Program-made: the position numbers and the translations under genes
Part shown: one piece after another, positions 1 to 8,840 of the stretch
Layout: each line of letters begins with the position of its first letter
How positions within the stretch are numbered: position 1 is the first letter of the stretch
Assembly (NCBI RefSeq): GCF_015070875.1
Contig: NZ_JADDIV010000006.1
Coordinates: forward strand, 62,001 to 126,000
Length of the DNA stretch: 64,000 nucleotides
Reading direction: 5' to 3'
Source: Ramlibacter pallidus
Lineage (GTDB): Bacteria > Pseudomonadota > Gammaproteobacteria > Burkholderiales > Burkholderiaceae_C
Notes under the pieces: generated by a model
The model's input: only the letters and a program-made list of their open reading frames with translations
Database searches by the model: none
Told to the model about the DNA's origin: nothing

Positions 1-532
1 ACAGCGCGCGCGGCGCGAGGTTGCCGGAGTTGGAGGTCGGCGTCGTGTGCGCGATCTTCTTGCCCACCAGGTCCTTCGGCGCGCGGTACGGCGCGTCGGT
101 CCGGGTGATCAGGATCAGGTTGTACGAGTTCGGCTTGTTGCTGGCCTTGTTGCCCGGCACGGCGAACGGCGCCGGCTGGCCCGCGGCCACCAGCTGCGGG
201 ACCAGGCCAGGGTTGACCTGCGCGAGGTGCGCCTTGCCGGTCTTCACCGCGTCCACGAGGTCCTTCTCCGCCAGCACGTCGACGTTGGTGGACTGCTCCA
301 GCGAGTCGCCGAACTGGTTGCGCAGCGTCACGTTGGCGCACTGCCCCAGGTGCGAGAAGTACCCGCCCCAGATCTGCATGGTCTCGGTCTTGCCGTAGGT
401 CTTGGGCATCGCCACGACCAGGTTGAACTTCGGCCCCGCGGACTTGCCGGCGGCCGGCGCGGGCTGCTGCGCCATGGCGCCCATGGCGGCCGCTGCGCTG
501 GCCAGAAGGGCAACCGTACGTACTGCTTTCAT
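1..532 (-). CDS. PhnD-like ABC transporter substrate-binding protein (5' part only)
   Basis: This is the N-terminal ~177 residues of a periplasmic binding protein; the gene runs off the left edge. The ATG at 532-530 has an AGGAG ribosome binding site 5 bases upstream. Residues 1-21 look like a Sec signal peptide (MKAVRTVALLASAAAAMGAMA). The mature part has the fold-type signature of the PhnD/phosphate-phosphonate-type family: a KDLVGKKIAHTTPTSNSG stretch followed by NLAPR near the edge. Family members bind phosphonate, phosphite or other small anions and deliver them to an ABC permease, but the ligand cannot be read here. It is divergent from the LuxR-type gene at 760. An inverted repeat (GGCCGG at 698-703, CCGGCC at 717-722) lies in the 227-base gap between them. 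Confidence 0.8.
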   Translation of the reverse strand, partial: MKAVRTVALLASAAAAMGAMAQQPAPAAGKSAGPKFNLVVAMPKTYGKTETMQIWGGYFSHLGQCANVTLRNQFGDSLEQSTNVDVLAEKDLVDAVKTGKAHLAQVNPGLVPQLVAAGQPAPFAVPGNKASNKPNSYNLILITRTDAPYRAPKDLVGKKIAHTTPTSNSGNLAPRAL

Positions 533-759
533 GTCACTCCTCGCTGAAAAGAACAAATGTATCAGCGTGTGACGTCGACGGATGAGCAGTTTACGCAGCA
601 CTGAAGACGAAAGTTCTTGCCTGGACGCGACGGTGTCGCCAGTTCACACCACTCGCGCGCCACAGTTGCTCATCCGTCCGAATGATCGCGCCGGCGCGGC
701 CGGTTGCTTAGACTAGCCGGCCGAGGCTCCCCGCGGGGACACAGAAGTACAGCAGTTCC

Positions 760-1926
760 ATGGATTTGTCAGAGCAGTCGTTCCAGAAGTTCATCGGCCT
801 CGTCTACGAGGCCGCCGAGGACCCCGGGCGCTGGAAGGCCCTCTACCAGGAACTGCAGGCCGCGCTGGACGTGAAGTCCATCCACATGCTGGCGCTCGAC
901 AAGCGCCACGGCACCCTGTCGTACAGCGATGGCGCCAACCTGCCGGTGCAGGGCGAGCTGGCGTACATGCAGCACTACCGCTTCATCGATCCGCGGCTGC
1001 CCGTCATCCTGGAGCGGCCGCTCGGCGAATGGACGCACTGCCACGAGATCCTCACGGACGACGAGGTTGCGCGGCACCCGTTCTACCAGGAGTTCCTGAT
1101 CCCCTACGACCGCCGCTACATGAGCGGCTGCAAGCTTGCCGACACGCCCGATGCGACGGTCATCTTCGTCACGCTGACCGGACAGGCCGAGGGCCCCCTG
1201 TCCACCGACCGCCATGCCTTCCTCGAGCGACTGATGCCGCACCTGCGCCGCGCCTGCCGGATCGGCATCCAGAACTTCGTCTATTCGAGCCAGGCCCTGG
1301 TGGGCCACCTGCTGGTGAACAAGCTGCGCCAGCCGGTGATCCTCATGACGCCCGGCGGCGACGTGATCCACACCAACGAGGCGGCGCAGGACCTGCTGCG
1401 GTCCACGTCCATCGTGCGGGTGGAGGCGGGCCGCCTCCAGCTGCCGCGGCGACAGCTGGATGCGCTGTTGCGTCGTTGCGCCGAGCTGGAGCAGTCGCTG
1501 AAGATGGGGCCGCACGCGCAGGCGCAAGCTGCGTCGCAGGCCAGCCAGTTCGCATCGCTGCAGCTGCAGGAGGAAGGCGGGAGGGAATCCGTCTACGCCT
1601 TCTTCACGGTTCTCTCGCCGCAGGCCGCCCTGGGCACCTTCGGGCTGCGGCCGGTGGTCATGCTGCTGTTCTACCACCCGCGGTCCGCTCCCGCGATCGA
1701 TTCGGGCCTGCTCTACGCGGTGTTCGGGCTCACGCCGGCGGAATGCCGCATCGCGACGCTGCTGGCCGAAGGCCTGTCGCTCAAGCAGATCGCGCAGGCG
1801 CAGGGGACGCAGCACGAAACCGTGCGCAAGCAGCTGCGGTCGATCTACCAGAAGACGGCCACCAACCGCCAGCCGGAACTGATCCGGCTGCTGCTGCACC
1901 TGCCGCACAACGCGGTGCAGCAGTAG
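760..1926 (+). CDS. LuxR-type helix-turn-helix transcriptional regulator
   Basis: A 388-residue DNA-binding regulator. The C-terminal ~60 residues (about 323-380) form a LuxR/GerE helix-turn-helix: LTPAECRIATLLAEGLSLKQ, then IAQAQGTQHETVRKQLRSIY. The N-terminal ~300 residues match no named sensor domain I recognise; there is no receiver aspartate pocket and no clear PAS core. Regulators with this layout are common in Burkholderiales, and their signals are mostly unknown. The ATG is preceded only by a weak purine stretch. The gene is divergent from the PhnD-like gene, so it may control that transporter, which is inference from position alone. Confidence 0.85.
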   Translation: MDLSEQSFQKFIGLVYEAAEDPGRWKALYQELQAALDVKSIHMLALDKRHGTLSYSDGANLPVQGELAYMQHYRFIDPRLPVILERPLGEWTHCHEILTDDEVARHPFYQEFLIPYDRRYMSGCKLADTPDATVIFVTLTGQAEGPLSTDRHAFLERLMPHLRRACRIGIQNFVYSSQALVGHLLVNKLRQPVILMTPGGDVIHTNEAAQDLLRSTSIVRVEAGRLQLPRRQLDALLRRCAELEQSLKMGPHAQAQAASQASQFASLQLQEEGGRESVYAFFTVLSPQAALGTFGLRPVVMLLFYHPRSAPAIDSGLLYAVFGLTPAECRIATLLAEGLSLKQIAQAQGTQHETVRKQLRSIYQKTATNRQPELIRLLLHLPHNAVQQ

Positions 1927-2112
1927 GTCCTTCGTAAGCAGTCGCCTTCCCGCCCCCGCCGCGCGTGGCGCCGCCGCCGCGTGCGCTTCTCACGGTGCCG
2001 GCCGCCCGTCCGCGACCGGTGGCCGCAGGTCCGTCCGGAGGGGGCAAGCGCCAAAAGCTGTGAACCTGACAACCTGTAACGCGTTGTTAATAGAAGGGAA
2101 ATCACATCGTTC

Positions 2113-3825
2113 GTGGAGCAGACCTTGAAGAACCTTCGCATCGCAACGCAACTCGGCATCGGCTTCGCGCTCATGGTGCTGCTGGTCCTGGCCAGCGGGC
2201 TGGTCGCGTGGGTGGAGAGCGTGCAGTCCGAGCACCGCGCGAAGGCGGCGCGCGACAGCACCGCGGGCGCCGTGGCGCTCGCCGAGGCGCAGAGCGCCCT
2301 CTGGCAACTGCGCTACGGCTTTCCGCAATTCATGATCGGCGACGAGGAGGGACGCAAGAAGATCGTCGCCGACGAGCCGAAGCTCTACGCCGCCATCGAC
2401 AAGTCGCTGACGTCCTATGCGGCGAGCAGCCCGAGCGAAGACGAACAGAAGGCGCTCAAGGGCCTGCAGGAGGTCTACGCGAAGTACATCGCGGCGCGGC
2501 CGCGGTGGTTCGAGCTGTACGGCGCCGGGAAATTCGACGAGGCCAAGGAGTGGCGCGCCGCGACGACGACGCCCTTCGGTGCCGCGACGGTGAAGGCCTT
2601 CGCCGACCTCATCGAACTGCAGCAGAAGGTGGGCGCCGAGAACCACGCCGCGGGCCTGAAGGAGCTGGAGGCGACGCGCATGCTCATGCTGGTGGTCGCC
2701 TCGGCGGCCCTCGTCATGGGCATCGTGCTGGCGTTCGGCTTCATCGCCGGCCTGCGCCGCCAGCTGGGCGGGGAGCCGGCCTATGCGAAGCAGGTCGCGT
2801 CGAACATCGCGCGCGGCGACCTCGCGGCCGATGTGGAAGTGCGCCATGGCGACACCTCGAGCCTGCTGTGGGAGATGAAGCAGATGCGCGACAGCCTGCG
2901 CACCGTGGTGAGCGAGGTGGTCGGTGGCGCGGGCAGCGTCGCCGATGCCAGCGGCCAGATCGCCCAGGGCAACCGCGAGCTGTCGCAGCGCACCGAGATG
3001 CAGGCGAGCACGCTGGAGGAGACGGCGAGCTCGATGGAGGAATTCGCCTCCACCGTCCTGCAGAACGCCGACAACGCGCGGCAGGCGAGCGAACTCGCGG
3101 TCGGCGCCTCCGGCGTCGCCCGCAAGGGCGGCGAGGTGGTGGGGGAAGTGGTCCGCACGATGTCCGGCATCTCCGAATCCTCGCGCAAGATCTCCGACAT
3201 CATCGGCGTGATCGACGGCATCGCCTTCCAGACCAACATCCTGGCGCTGAATGCCGCGGTCGAAGCCGCGCGTGCCGGCGAGCAGGGCCGCGGCTTCGCG
3301 GTCGTCGCCGCCGAAGTGCGCAACCTGGCGCAGCGCAGCGCCGCCGCCGCCAAGGAGATCAAGGGCCTGATCGGAGACTCCGTCGAGAAGGTCGACCAGG
3401 GCACCCGCCTGGTCGACGCCGCCGGCCAGACCATGGAGGAGATCGTCACCTCCGTGAAGCGCGTGAGCGACCTGGTCTCCGAGATCGCCGCCGCCAGCCA
3501 GGAACAGAGCAACGGCATCGGCCAGGTCAATTCCGCGGTGACGCAGATGGACCAAGTGGTGCAGCAGAACGCATCGCTGGTGGAAGAGGCCACGGCCGCC
3601 ACCGAATCGATGAAGGAGCAGGCCTCCTCGCTGCTGAAGGCGGTGTCGCGGTTCCAGCTCGGGAACGCGGTGGCACCGCACCTGCAGCGGCCCGCGGCGC
3701 CGAGCAGCCCGGTGGCGCCGATCCGCTTCAAGCCCGCGGCACCGCGGACGGAGGCGCAGCCCGCATGGGCGGTGGCGCCGGCGGCGGGCGGCGCCGAGGG
3801 GTCGAACGGCTGGAAGGCCTTCTGA
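2113..3825 (+). CDS. Methyl-accepting chemotaxis protein
   Basis: A 570-residue transmembrane chemoreceptor. It has a first membrane segment at about residues 14-36, a periplasmic four-helix-type region to about 190, a second membrane segment ([19 protein letters not shown]), a HAMP linker, and a cytoplasmic signalling hairpin. The hairpin tip is the invariant region around [20 protein letters not shown]. It would sense a ligand outside the cell and control CheA through CheW. The last five residues are GWKAF, which fits the aromatic-x-x-aromatic pattern of the CheR/CheB docking pentapeptide. A GTG at 2113 opens the frame, but TTG at 2125 has a better-spaced GGAG (2115-2118) and gives the usual receptor start [11 protein letters not shown]. 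No other chemotaxis gene is nearby. Confidence 0.93.
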   Translation: MEQTLKNLRIATQLGIGFALMVLLVLASGLVAWVESVQSEHRAKAARDSTAGAVALAEAQSALWQLRYGFPQFMIGDEEGRKKIVADEPKLYAAIDKSLTSYAASSPSEDEQKALKGLQEVYAKYIAARPRWFELYGAGKFDEAKEWRAATTTPFGAATVKAFADLIELQQKVGAENHAAGLKELEATRMLMLVVASAALVMGIVLAFGFIAGLRRQLGGEPAYAKQVASNIARGDLAADVEVRHGDTSSLLWEMKQMRDSLRTVVSEVVGGAGSVADASGQIAQGNRELSQRTEMQASTLEETASSMEEFASTVLQNADNARQASELAVGASGVARKGGEVVGEVVRTMSGISESSRKISDIIGVIDGIAFQTNILALNAAVEAARAGEQGRGFAVVAAEVRNLAQRSAAAAKEIKGLIGDSVEKVDQGTRLVDAAGQTMEEIVTSVKRVSDLVSEIAAASQEQSNGIGQVNSAVTQMDQVVQQNASLVEEATAATESMKEQASSLLKAVSRFQLGNAVAPHLQRPAAPSSPVAPIRFKPAAPRTEAQPAWAVAPAAGGAEGSNGWKAF

Positions 3826-3835
3826 CGGCGCGACG

Positions 3836-4687
3836 TCAGGCCGCGGCGGCCTGGCGCCGCCACGTCGCCGGCGGCGCCCCGAACTGCCGCCGGAATGCAC
3901 GGCAGAACGCCGGTTCCGACTGGTAGCCCACGGCCTCCGCGATCCGCGCGAGCGACCACGACGTCTGGCGCAGCATGCGCGCCGCGGCGCCCAGCCGGCA
4001 GCGGGTGAGATGGCTGATCGGAGGCTCGCCCACCACCGCGGCGAAGCGCTCCGCCAGCACGGTGCGGGAGGTGTGGACCTCCCGGGCCAGCATCGGCAGC
4101 GTCCACGGCGCCGCCGGGCGGCCGTGCATCAAGGCAAGGCAACGCTGCACGATCTCGTCGCTGGCCGCGGCGAACCGGCGGCGCAGGTCGGGCTCGGCCT
4201 CCGCCAGCAGGCCGATCGCCTGCACCAGCCAGGCTTCGGCCATGCGCCGCAGCACGGCGTCCGCGCCCGGGACCCCGGCCTCGGCGCGGGGGATCCAGGC
4301 GAGGGCCGCCGACTGCACCGCCTGCAGGCAGGCGGTGGCCTCGCCGCGCACCAGGGCGGGCAGGACCGGCAGCAGCCACGGCGCGGACGACGTCTCGACG
4401 CCGAAGCGCACCGCCACGAGGCTGCAGCAGGCGATCGTGCAGCGCAGGCCGTGGGGCTCGCCGTGCGCCAGGACCACGAAGGTGCCGGGCGCCAGCACCA
4501 GGTCCGGCGAACCTGCACGCTCGAGCACGCAGGTCCCGGTGCACACCTGGTAGCCCACGAGCGTCTGCAGACCGTCACGGCCCGAGGCGCCCGCGGCGAC
4601 ACGGACTTCTTCCGGGGCGATCTCGACGCGCCGGAACTCCGCGTGGTCGAGGCGGAGGGCGGACAGGGCTTCGGCGAAAGCGTCCAT
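3836..4687 (-). CDS. AraC family transcriptional regulator with cupin-type N-terminus
   Basis: A 283-residue regulator. The N-terminal ~170 residues resemble the cupin-like ligand-binding half of AraC proteins. The C-terminal ~100 residues hold the two helix-turn-helix motifs, the second around SLARIAEAVGYQSEPAFCRA and ending FRRQFGAPPATWRR, the typical AraC family closing signature. I chose the ATG at 4687; a TTG at 4723 would overlap the upstream gene and is less likely. It lies 20 bases downstream of the hydrolase-glycosyltransferase fusion and probably belongs to that operon. It converges on the chemoreceptor gene with a 10-base gap. Confidence 0.88.
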   Translation of the reverse strand: MDAFAEALSALRLDHAEFRRVEIAPEEVRVAAGASGRDGLQTLVGYQVCTGTCVLERAGSPDLVLAPGTFVVLAHGEPHGLRCTIACCSLVAVRFGVETSSAPWLLPVLPALVRGEATACLQAVQSAALAWIPRAEAGVPGADAVLRRMAEAWLVQAIGLLAEAEPDLRRRFAAASDEIVQRCLALMHGRPAAPWTLPMLAREVHTSRTVLAERFAAVVGEPPISHLTRCRLGAAARMLRQTSWSLARIAEAVGYQSEPAFCRAFRRQFGAPPATWRRQAAAA

Positions 4688-4707
4688 CGCGGTGCGGGAA
4701 GTCCGCG

Positions 4708-6870
4708 TCAAGCCGCCGCCCAATGGCGATTGCGCATCACTTCCAGGATCTGCTGCGCCGCCCGGGCGGCCCCGTCGGTCTCCACCGGCTTGTAGTCCAC
4801 CGGCGAATGCATCGTCCGGAGCGCCCGCTCCGCGAGCTCACGCTCGCCGAGCTCGCGCAAGCGCACGGTACAGTCGGCGCAGTAGTTGTGCATGCGTTGC
4901 GTGACGTGGATGCACTGCTCGAAATGCCGTTCGAGCGGAAAGCGCAGGAACGGGCGGCGGGTCGCCACCAGCTCCATGCAGGTGCTCAGTCCGCCTTGCA
5001 CCAGCGCCAGGTCGGCGCAGGCGAGGTGTTCGAACAGGTTGTGCACGTACGGCAGCACGTCCAGGCCTTCGTGCGCCGGCAGCGCGTCGCGCGGGACGCG
5101 CGGCCCGGCGACGAGCACCATGCGCAGCCCCGGCTCCTGCTTCTTCATGAGCGGGAAGGCGTCGGCGATCCGGCGCAGCAACGGCGCACCGACCGAGGTA
5201 CCGCCCACCGCGGCGATCATCAGCTTCTCGTCGCGCCGGTAGCCGTGACGCACACGCAGCGCCTCGGTGTCTGCGAGCGAGGCGGGATCGAAGGGCAGCG
5301 CGTAGCCGGTGAACGCGAAGTTGCGCCGCGTCCATTCCCTGATGTCGGGCAGGCCGGGGCCGAACGGCAGCTGGGGCACGTCCTCCTCGTTGCCGACGAA
5401 GATCGCGCGGTCGCGGATCCAGGGATAGCGCGCCACGTGCTCGATGTCGTCGGCATTGCGGTCCGCGCACAGGAACGCCTCGCGCTCGTTGCCCTCTTCC
5501 ATCGGCAGGCAGCCCACGAAATCCGTGAGGAACACGAAGGGCTGGCGCTTGAGCTCCGGGTTCTCGTGGTAATGGTAGTCCACCTCCCAGGCTTCGTCTC
5601 CGATCACGATGTCGTAGTGCTCCTCGCGCAGCACGTCGCAGAACACGAGGAAGTTGCGCGCCATCACTTCGTCCATGGTGCGCAGGGCGAAGAAGGCCTG
5701 CAGGTCGTGCTCGCCGGCACGGCGTTCGAAGTGCCGGCTCTCGTTGGCCAGCCGGCCACAGGCCGGGTGCAAGCGTTCGCCTTCGCGCTCGAGGTAGGCG
5801 GATGCCGGGTGCACGGTGAACCAGTCGACCTGCAGGTCCGGCTGCGCCTTGCGCAGCTCGCGCGCGATCGCCAGGTCGCGCTGCACGTGGCCGAGGCCGA
5901 TGGCGCTGGAGAGGAACAACGCCTTCGGCTTGCGGGCCATGCCCCGCACCCAGGTCGAACGGGCGGGCGCCGCACCGACGAAATCGCGCACGCGGCGCGC
6001 GAAGGCGACCGGGTCGCGCGCGTTCAACAGGTGTCCGCCGCCCCCGATGGTGACGAGCTGCGCGCCCGGGACGGCCGCGGCGATCGTCTCCGCCTGCGCG
6101 AACGGGACGATCTTGTCCTGGTCCCCGTGCAGTACCAGTGTCGGGCAGCGCACCCGCGCCGCCGCCGCCCGCACGTCGGTCCCGAGCCAGCCGTTGCGCC
6201 CCAGCGCGACGGTGGTTCCGTCGCTGGCCCCGCCGTTGCGCAGCACCGCGTCCTCGTAGGGCTTGGTCGAGTGCGGCTCGCTGAAGGCGGCACCGAAGAA
6301 GCCGTCGAGGAACCCCGGCCAGTTGTTGCGCATCTTCGCCAGCGCCAGTTCCGCCGCCTCGCGCGCCGCACCGGTGCGCAAGGTCATGTCGACCCAGCCG
6401 CCGGCGCACACGAGGTGCGACACGCGCTGCGGCTGCTCCGCCGCCAGCCGGATGGCAGCCATGGCGGTGGCGGAGATGCCGACGATGGCGAGGCGGTCGA
6501 TCGCCAGCCGATCGACCACGGCCAGCAGGTCGGCGTAGTAGTGGTCGAAGGTGTACGCATCGGCGGTTTGCGGCCGGTCCGAGCGGCCGTTGCCGCGCAG
6601 GTCCATCACCACGACCCGGAAATGCTGCGACAGCCACGGGGCGACGCCGCGCAGCATGTGGCTGTTGGCGATCTGGTAGATCGGCGAGAACACGAGCCAG
6701 GGACCCCTCTCGCCGAACTGCGCATGCCAGGTGCGCACGCCGTCGCGTTCGACGAAGCCTTCGTGCACGGGCTCGACGGTTTCGTAGGGGTACGGCTTCG
6801 GCAGCGTGCCGGGTTCCGGCATCGCACCGGCCGCGAGCTGCAGCCGCCGCGGCAGTCCCTGCGGATTCAT
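4708..6870 (-). CDS. Alpha/beta hydrolase fused to a GT-B type glycosyltransferase
   Basis: A 720-residue two-domain protein. Residues ~35-300 form an alpha/beta hydrolase: nucleophile elbow GISAT (Ser133), acid around HGDQD (Asp250/252) and His280 in GGGGHLLN. Residues ~312-720 resemble a GT-B glycosyltransferase of the MurG/UGT type: an N-terminal SSAIGLGHVQRDLAIARELR motif and a C-terminal donor-site-like block, LVQGGLSTCMELVATRRPFL. Such enzymes move a sugar from a nucleotide donor, while the hydrolase half would cut an ester or similar bond; the substrate is unknown. The ATG has a GGAGGAAAGC ribosome binding site and overlaps the TetR stop by four bases (ATGA), so the two are translationally coupled. 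No frame break is visible at the junction, so the fusion looks real. Confidence 0.82.
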   Translation of the reverse strand: MNPQGLPRRLQLAAGAMPEPGTLPKPYPYETVEPVHEGFVERDGVRTWHAQFGERGPWLVFSPIYQIANSHMLRGVAPWLSQHFRVVVMDLRGNGRSDRPQTADAYTFDHYYADLLAVVDRLAIDRLAIVGISATAMAAIRLAAEQPQRVSHLVCAGGWVDMTLRTGAAREAAELALAKMRNNWPGFLDGFFGAAFSEPHSTKPYEDAVLRNGGASDGTTVALGRNGWLGTDVRAAAARVRCPTLVLHGDQDKIVPFAQAETIAAAVPGAQLVTIGGGGHLLNARDPVAFARRVRDFVGAAPARSTWVRGMARKPKALFLSSAIGLGHVQRDLAIARELRKAQPDLQVDWFTVHPASAYLEREGERLHPACGRLANESRHFERRAGEHDLQAFFALRTMDEVMARNFLVFCDVLREEHYDIVIGDEAWEVDYHYHENPELKRQPFVFLTDFVGCLPMEEGNEREAFLCADRNADDIEHVARYPWIRDRAIFVGNEEDVPQLPFGPGLPDIREWTRRNFAFTGYALPFDPASLADTEALRVRHGYRRDEKLMIAAVGGTSVGAPLLRRIADAFPLMKKQEPGLRMVLVAGPRVPRDALPAHEGLDVLPYVHNLFEHLACADLALVQGGLSTCMELVATRRPFLRFPLERHFEQCIHVTQRMHNYCADCTVRLRELGERELAERALRTMHSPVDYKPVETDGAARAAQQILEVMRNRHWAAA

Positions 6871-7577
6871 GCTTTCCTCCGTGCACGCGCGGGCGTGGCC
6901 ACGGCCGCCTCGACCCGCTGCAGCAACTCGGCCATCGCCGCGACGGCTTCGCGCTGGTGGCCCTGCTCCTCCGGGATTTCCAGCGCCATGCTGGCTTCCA
7001 TGCCCATCCAGAACCAGGTGATCCAGGCGGAGATCGCACGGCCGGAGACGGGCAGCGACAGGCGCGACTCGGCCAGGAACGCATCGACCGCCCCTTCGAT
7101 CAGGCTCTGCCAGGCCAGCAGGCGCGGCGTGAACTCGCGGCGCAGCGCCTCGTCGTGGAAGCTCGCGCCCATCAGCTCCATCAGGAGCTTCACGAAGCCG
7201 GACGCCAGGTCCTCCTCGTAGAAGTCGCAGGCCTGCCGCCAGATCTGCGAGGCGCTGGTCGCATCGCCGTACATCCGCGTCTGCCGCCCGAGCAGCTGCG
7301 CGTTCGCCTCGTCCAGCACGGCCAGCACCAGCTGCTGCTTGCCGTTGAAGTGATAGCCGATGAGCGCGTGGTTGACGCCGGCGTCCCGCGCGATGTCGCG
7401 CACGTTCAGGTTCGCGTAACCCTGCTCGACGAGGCGGCGCCGCGTGGCGGCGAGGATGGCCGCGCGGGTGCTCGCGCCATCGCTGCGCGGGCCGCGAGGG
7501 GACGCCGGCACGGTTTTCGCGCGCCGGCCCGGGGACTTCGCGGTGCGCCGGGTAGATTGAACGTTCGATTTATCCAT
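6867..7577 (-). CDS. TetR family transcriptional regulator
   Basis: A 236-residue repressor-type protein. After a basic N-terminal tail of ~35 residues comes a typical TetR helix-turn-helix (about 38-85): AILAATRRRLVEQGYANLNV, then RDIARDAGVNHALIGYHFNG. The remaining helical domain binds an unknown ligand. It is the first gene of a leftward operon with the hydrolase-glycosyltransferase fusion (four-base overlap) and the AraC regulator. An inverted repeat spans its own start codon, which suggests self-repression of the whole operon; that is inference. Confidence 0.92.
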   Translation of the reverse strand: MDKSNVQSTRRTAKSPGRRAKTVPASPRGPRSDGASTRAAILAATRRRLVEQGYANLNVRDIARDAGVNHALIGYHFNGKQQLVLAVLDEANAQLLGRQTRMYGDATSASQIWRQACDFYEEDLASGFVKLLMELMGASFHDEALRREFTPRLLAWQSLIEGAVDAFLAESRLSLPVSGRAISAWITWFWMGMEASMALEIPEEQGHQREAVAAMAELLQRVEAAVATPARARRKA

Positions 7578-7586
7578 CCGTTCAAT
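7556..7586. promoter_or_regulatory. Inverted repeat over the tetR start, likely TetR operator
   Basis: Perfect 8-base arms, ATTGAACG (7556-7563) and CGTTCAAT (7579-7586), are separated by 15 bases. The left arm is also the start of a short perfect palindrome, GAACGTTC (7559-7566). The element covers the start codon of the TetR gene, a usual place for autorepression. Confidence 0.45.
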
Positions 7587-7622
7587 TTACGCCCGCATCC
7601 CGGCCGCCGTCAACTCCCCCGA

Positions 7623-8594
7623 TCAGTGGATGGCGGGACCGGGGTCGGCGTCCGGATGGGCTGGCGCGGCGTAGCTCAGGGGTCCCAGGGCCTCGGCCAG
7701 CCGGGCCGCGTTCGCCTCGCCGACCACGCCGAACAGCACCTTCTGGAAGCGCGGCTCCGACACGCCGGAGACGATGTACTGCCAGCGGTACGCCTTGAGC
7801 ACCTGCTCGCCGACCTGCGCGCGCTGGCGCGCGTCGTACCGGCGGCCGGCATTCGCCAGGAAGTATTCCGTGTCGGCCGCGGCCTGCCCCTGCAGGATGC
7901 CGTCCAGCGCGCCGACCAGCGCGATCAGGTCCGACACGCCGGCATCGCGGCCTGCCTGGCTGGAGCGCGCGTCCTCGCGCAGGAACTCCACTTCGTCCAG
8001 CACCGCGTGCTGCGCCTCCTCGCGCGCATGGAAATGGAAGACGTCCCGCCACAAGGGGCAGAGGTCCTCGCGGGGCGCGATGCTGGCGCGGTAGTGCGCG
8101 AGCGTGAACAGCTCGATGCACAGCGTGAGCGCGAGGATGGACCAGTCTCCCTTGGAAAGCACCACCTGGGCGACGGCGTTCGGCTCGGCGACGACGCGGT
8201 AGCCGGGCGGCATGGCAGGCGCCATCAGCTCCTCGAGGCGGCGGAACATCTCCTGGTGCTTCAGCTCCTCGTCCGCCATGCGCACCAGCGCCTCCACCGC
8301 GACCTGGTCGCCCAGCGAATGGCCCCGTCCGAGGTCCAGCGTCTTGGCGCCGATGTAGCGCTCGATCACGCCGAAGAGGTTCGCGTAGGTGCGGCCCTGC
8401 ACCTGCGACAGCAGGCGCGCGTCGCCCGGCTGCAGGAAGCCGAGCTCGTCGGCCAGCGAGAGGCCGGCGGGCAGGAAGGTCTTGCCATGGTCGAAGGAGC
8501 GACCACGGATCACGTCGGCGTCGATGTCCCAGCGGATGCGGCGCGACTGCGCGATGGTGCGGGCGTAGGGGTTCGCGGGAGTGGAAACTTGCAT
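7623..8594 (-). CDS. Ferritin-like di-iron protein
   Basis: A 323-residue soluble protein with the complete carboxylate/histidine set of a four-helix-bundle di-iron centre: Glu78, Glu110-x-x-His113 (ADEELKHQEMF), Glu161, and Glu193-x-x-His196 (REEAQHAVLDE). Proteins of this spacing include oxygenases of the AurF type as well as ferritin-like proteins of unknown role, so the activity (oxygenase, desaturase-like or storage) is open. It stands alone, 45 bases from the TetR gene that points the same way, and is divergent from the hydrolase at 8841. The ATG at 8594 has only a weak GAGAG ribosome binding site. Confidence 0.8.
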   Translation of the reverse strand: MQVSTPANPYARTIAQSRRIRWDIDADVIRGRSFDHGKTFLPAGLSLADELGFLQPGDARLLSQVQGRTYANLFGVIERYIGAKTLDLGRGHSLGDQVAVEALVRMADEELKHQEMFRRLEELMAPAMPPGYRVVAEPNAVAQVVLSKGDWSILALTLCIELFTLAHYRASIAPREDLCPLWRDVFHFHAREEAQHAVLDEVEFLREDARSSQAGRDAGVSDLIALVGALDGILQGQAAADTEYFLANAGRRYDARQRAQVGEQVLKAYRWQYIVSGVSEPRFQKVLFGVVGEANAARLAEALGPLSYAAPAHPDADPGPAIH

Positions 8595-8840
8595 GGTGCT
8601 CTCTCTCGATGGTGGGGTTCATGGCCCGTGTGGGGGAGGGCCGCCGGGGCCTCTGCGGCGGGGAGGCGGATTGTTGAAGCCGGCCACGCGCGCGGCAATT
8701 GCGCCGCGTCCGCGTTTTGGCGCCGTGCGTCCGCCCTGCGGAGGAATGCACACCGCGCCGCGGCGCCCCCGGACGGTGAGGCAAGGAATGCGGACGCACG
8801 GCACGGCGCAGGACGACGCCGTTGCGGAACAATCCCCGCC

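Noticed and set aside
769..1908. A long reverse frame opposite the LuxR-type gene
   Set aside because: Low-complexity Arg/Gln-rich shadow of the real gene, no start signal.
3839..3853. AGGCCGCGGCGGCCT palindrome between the chemoreceptor and AraC genes
   Set aside because: A short GC palindrome of a kind expected often at this base composition; overlaps the AraC 3' end and lacks a U-run.
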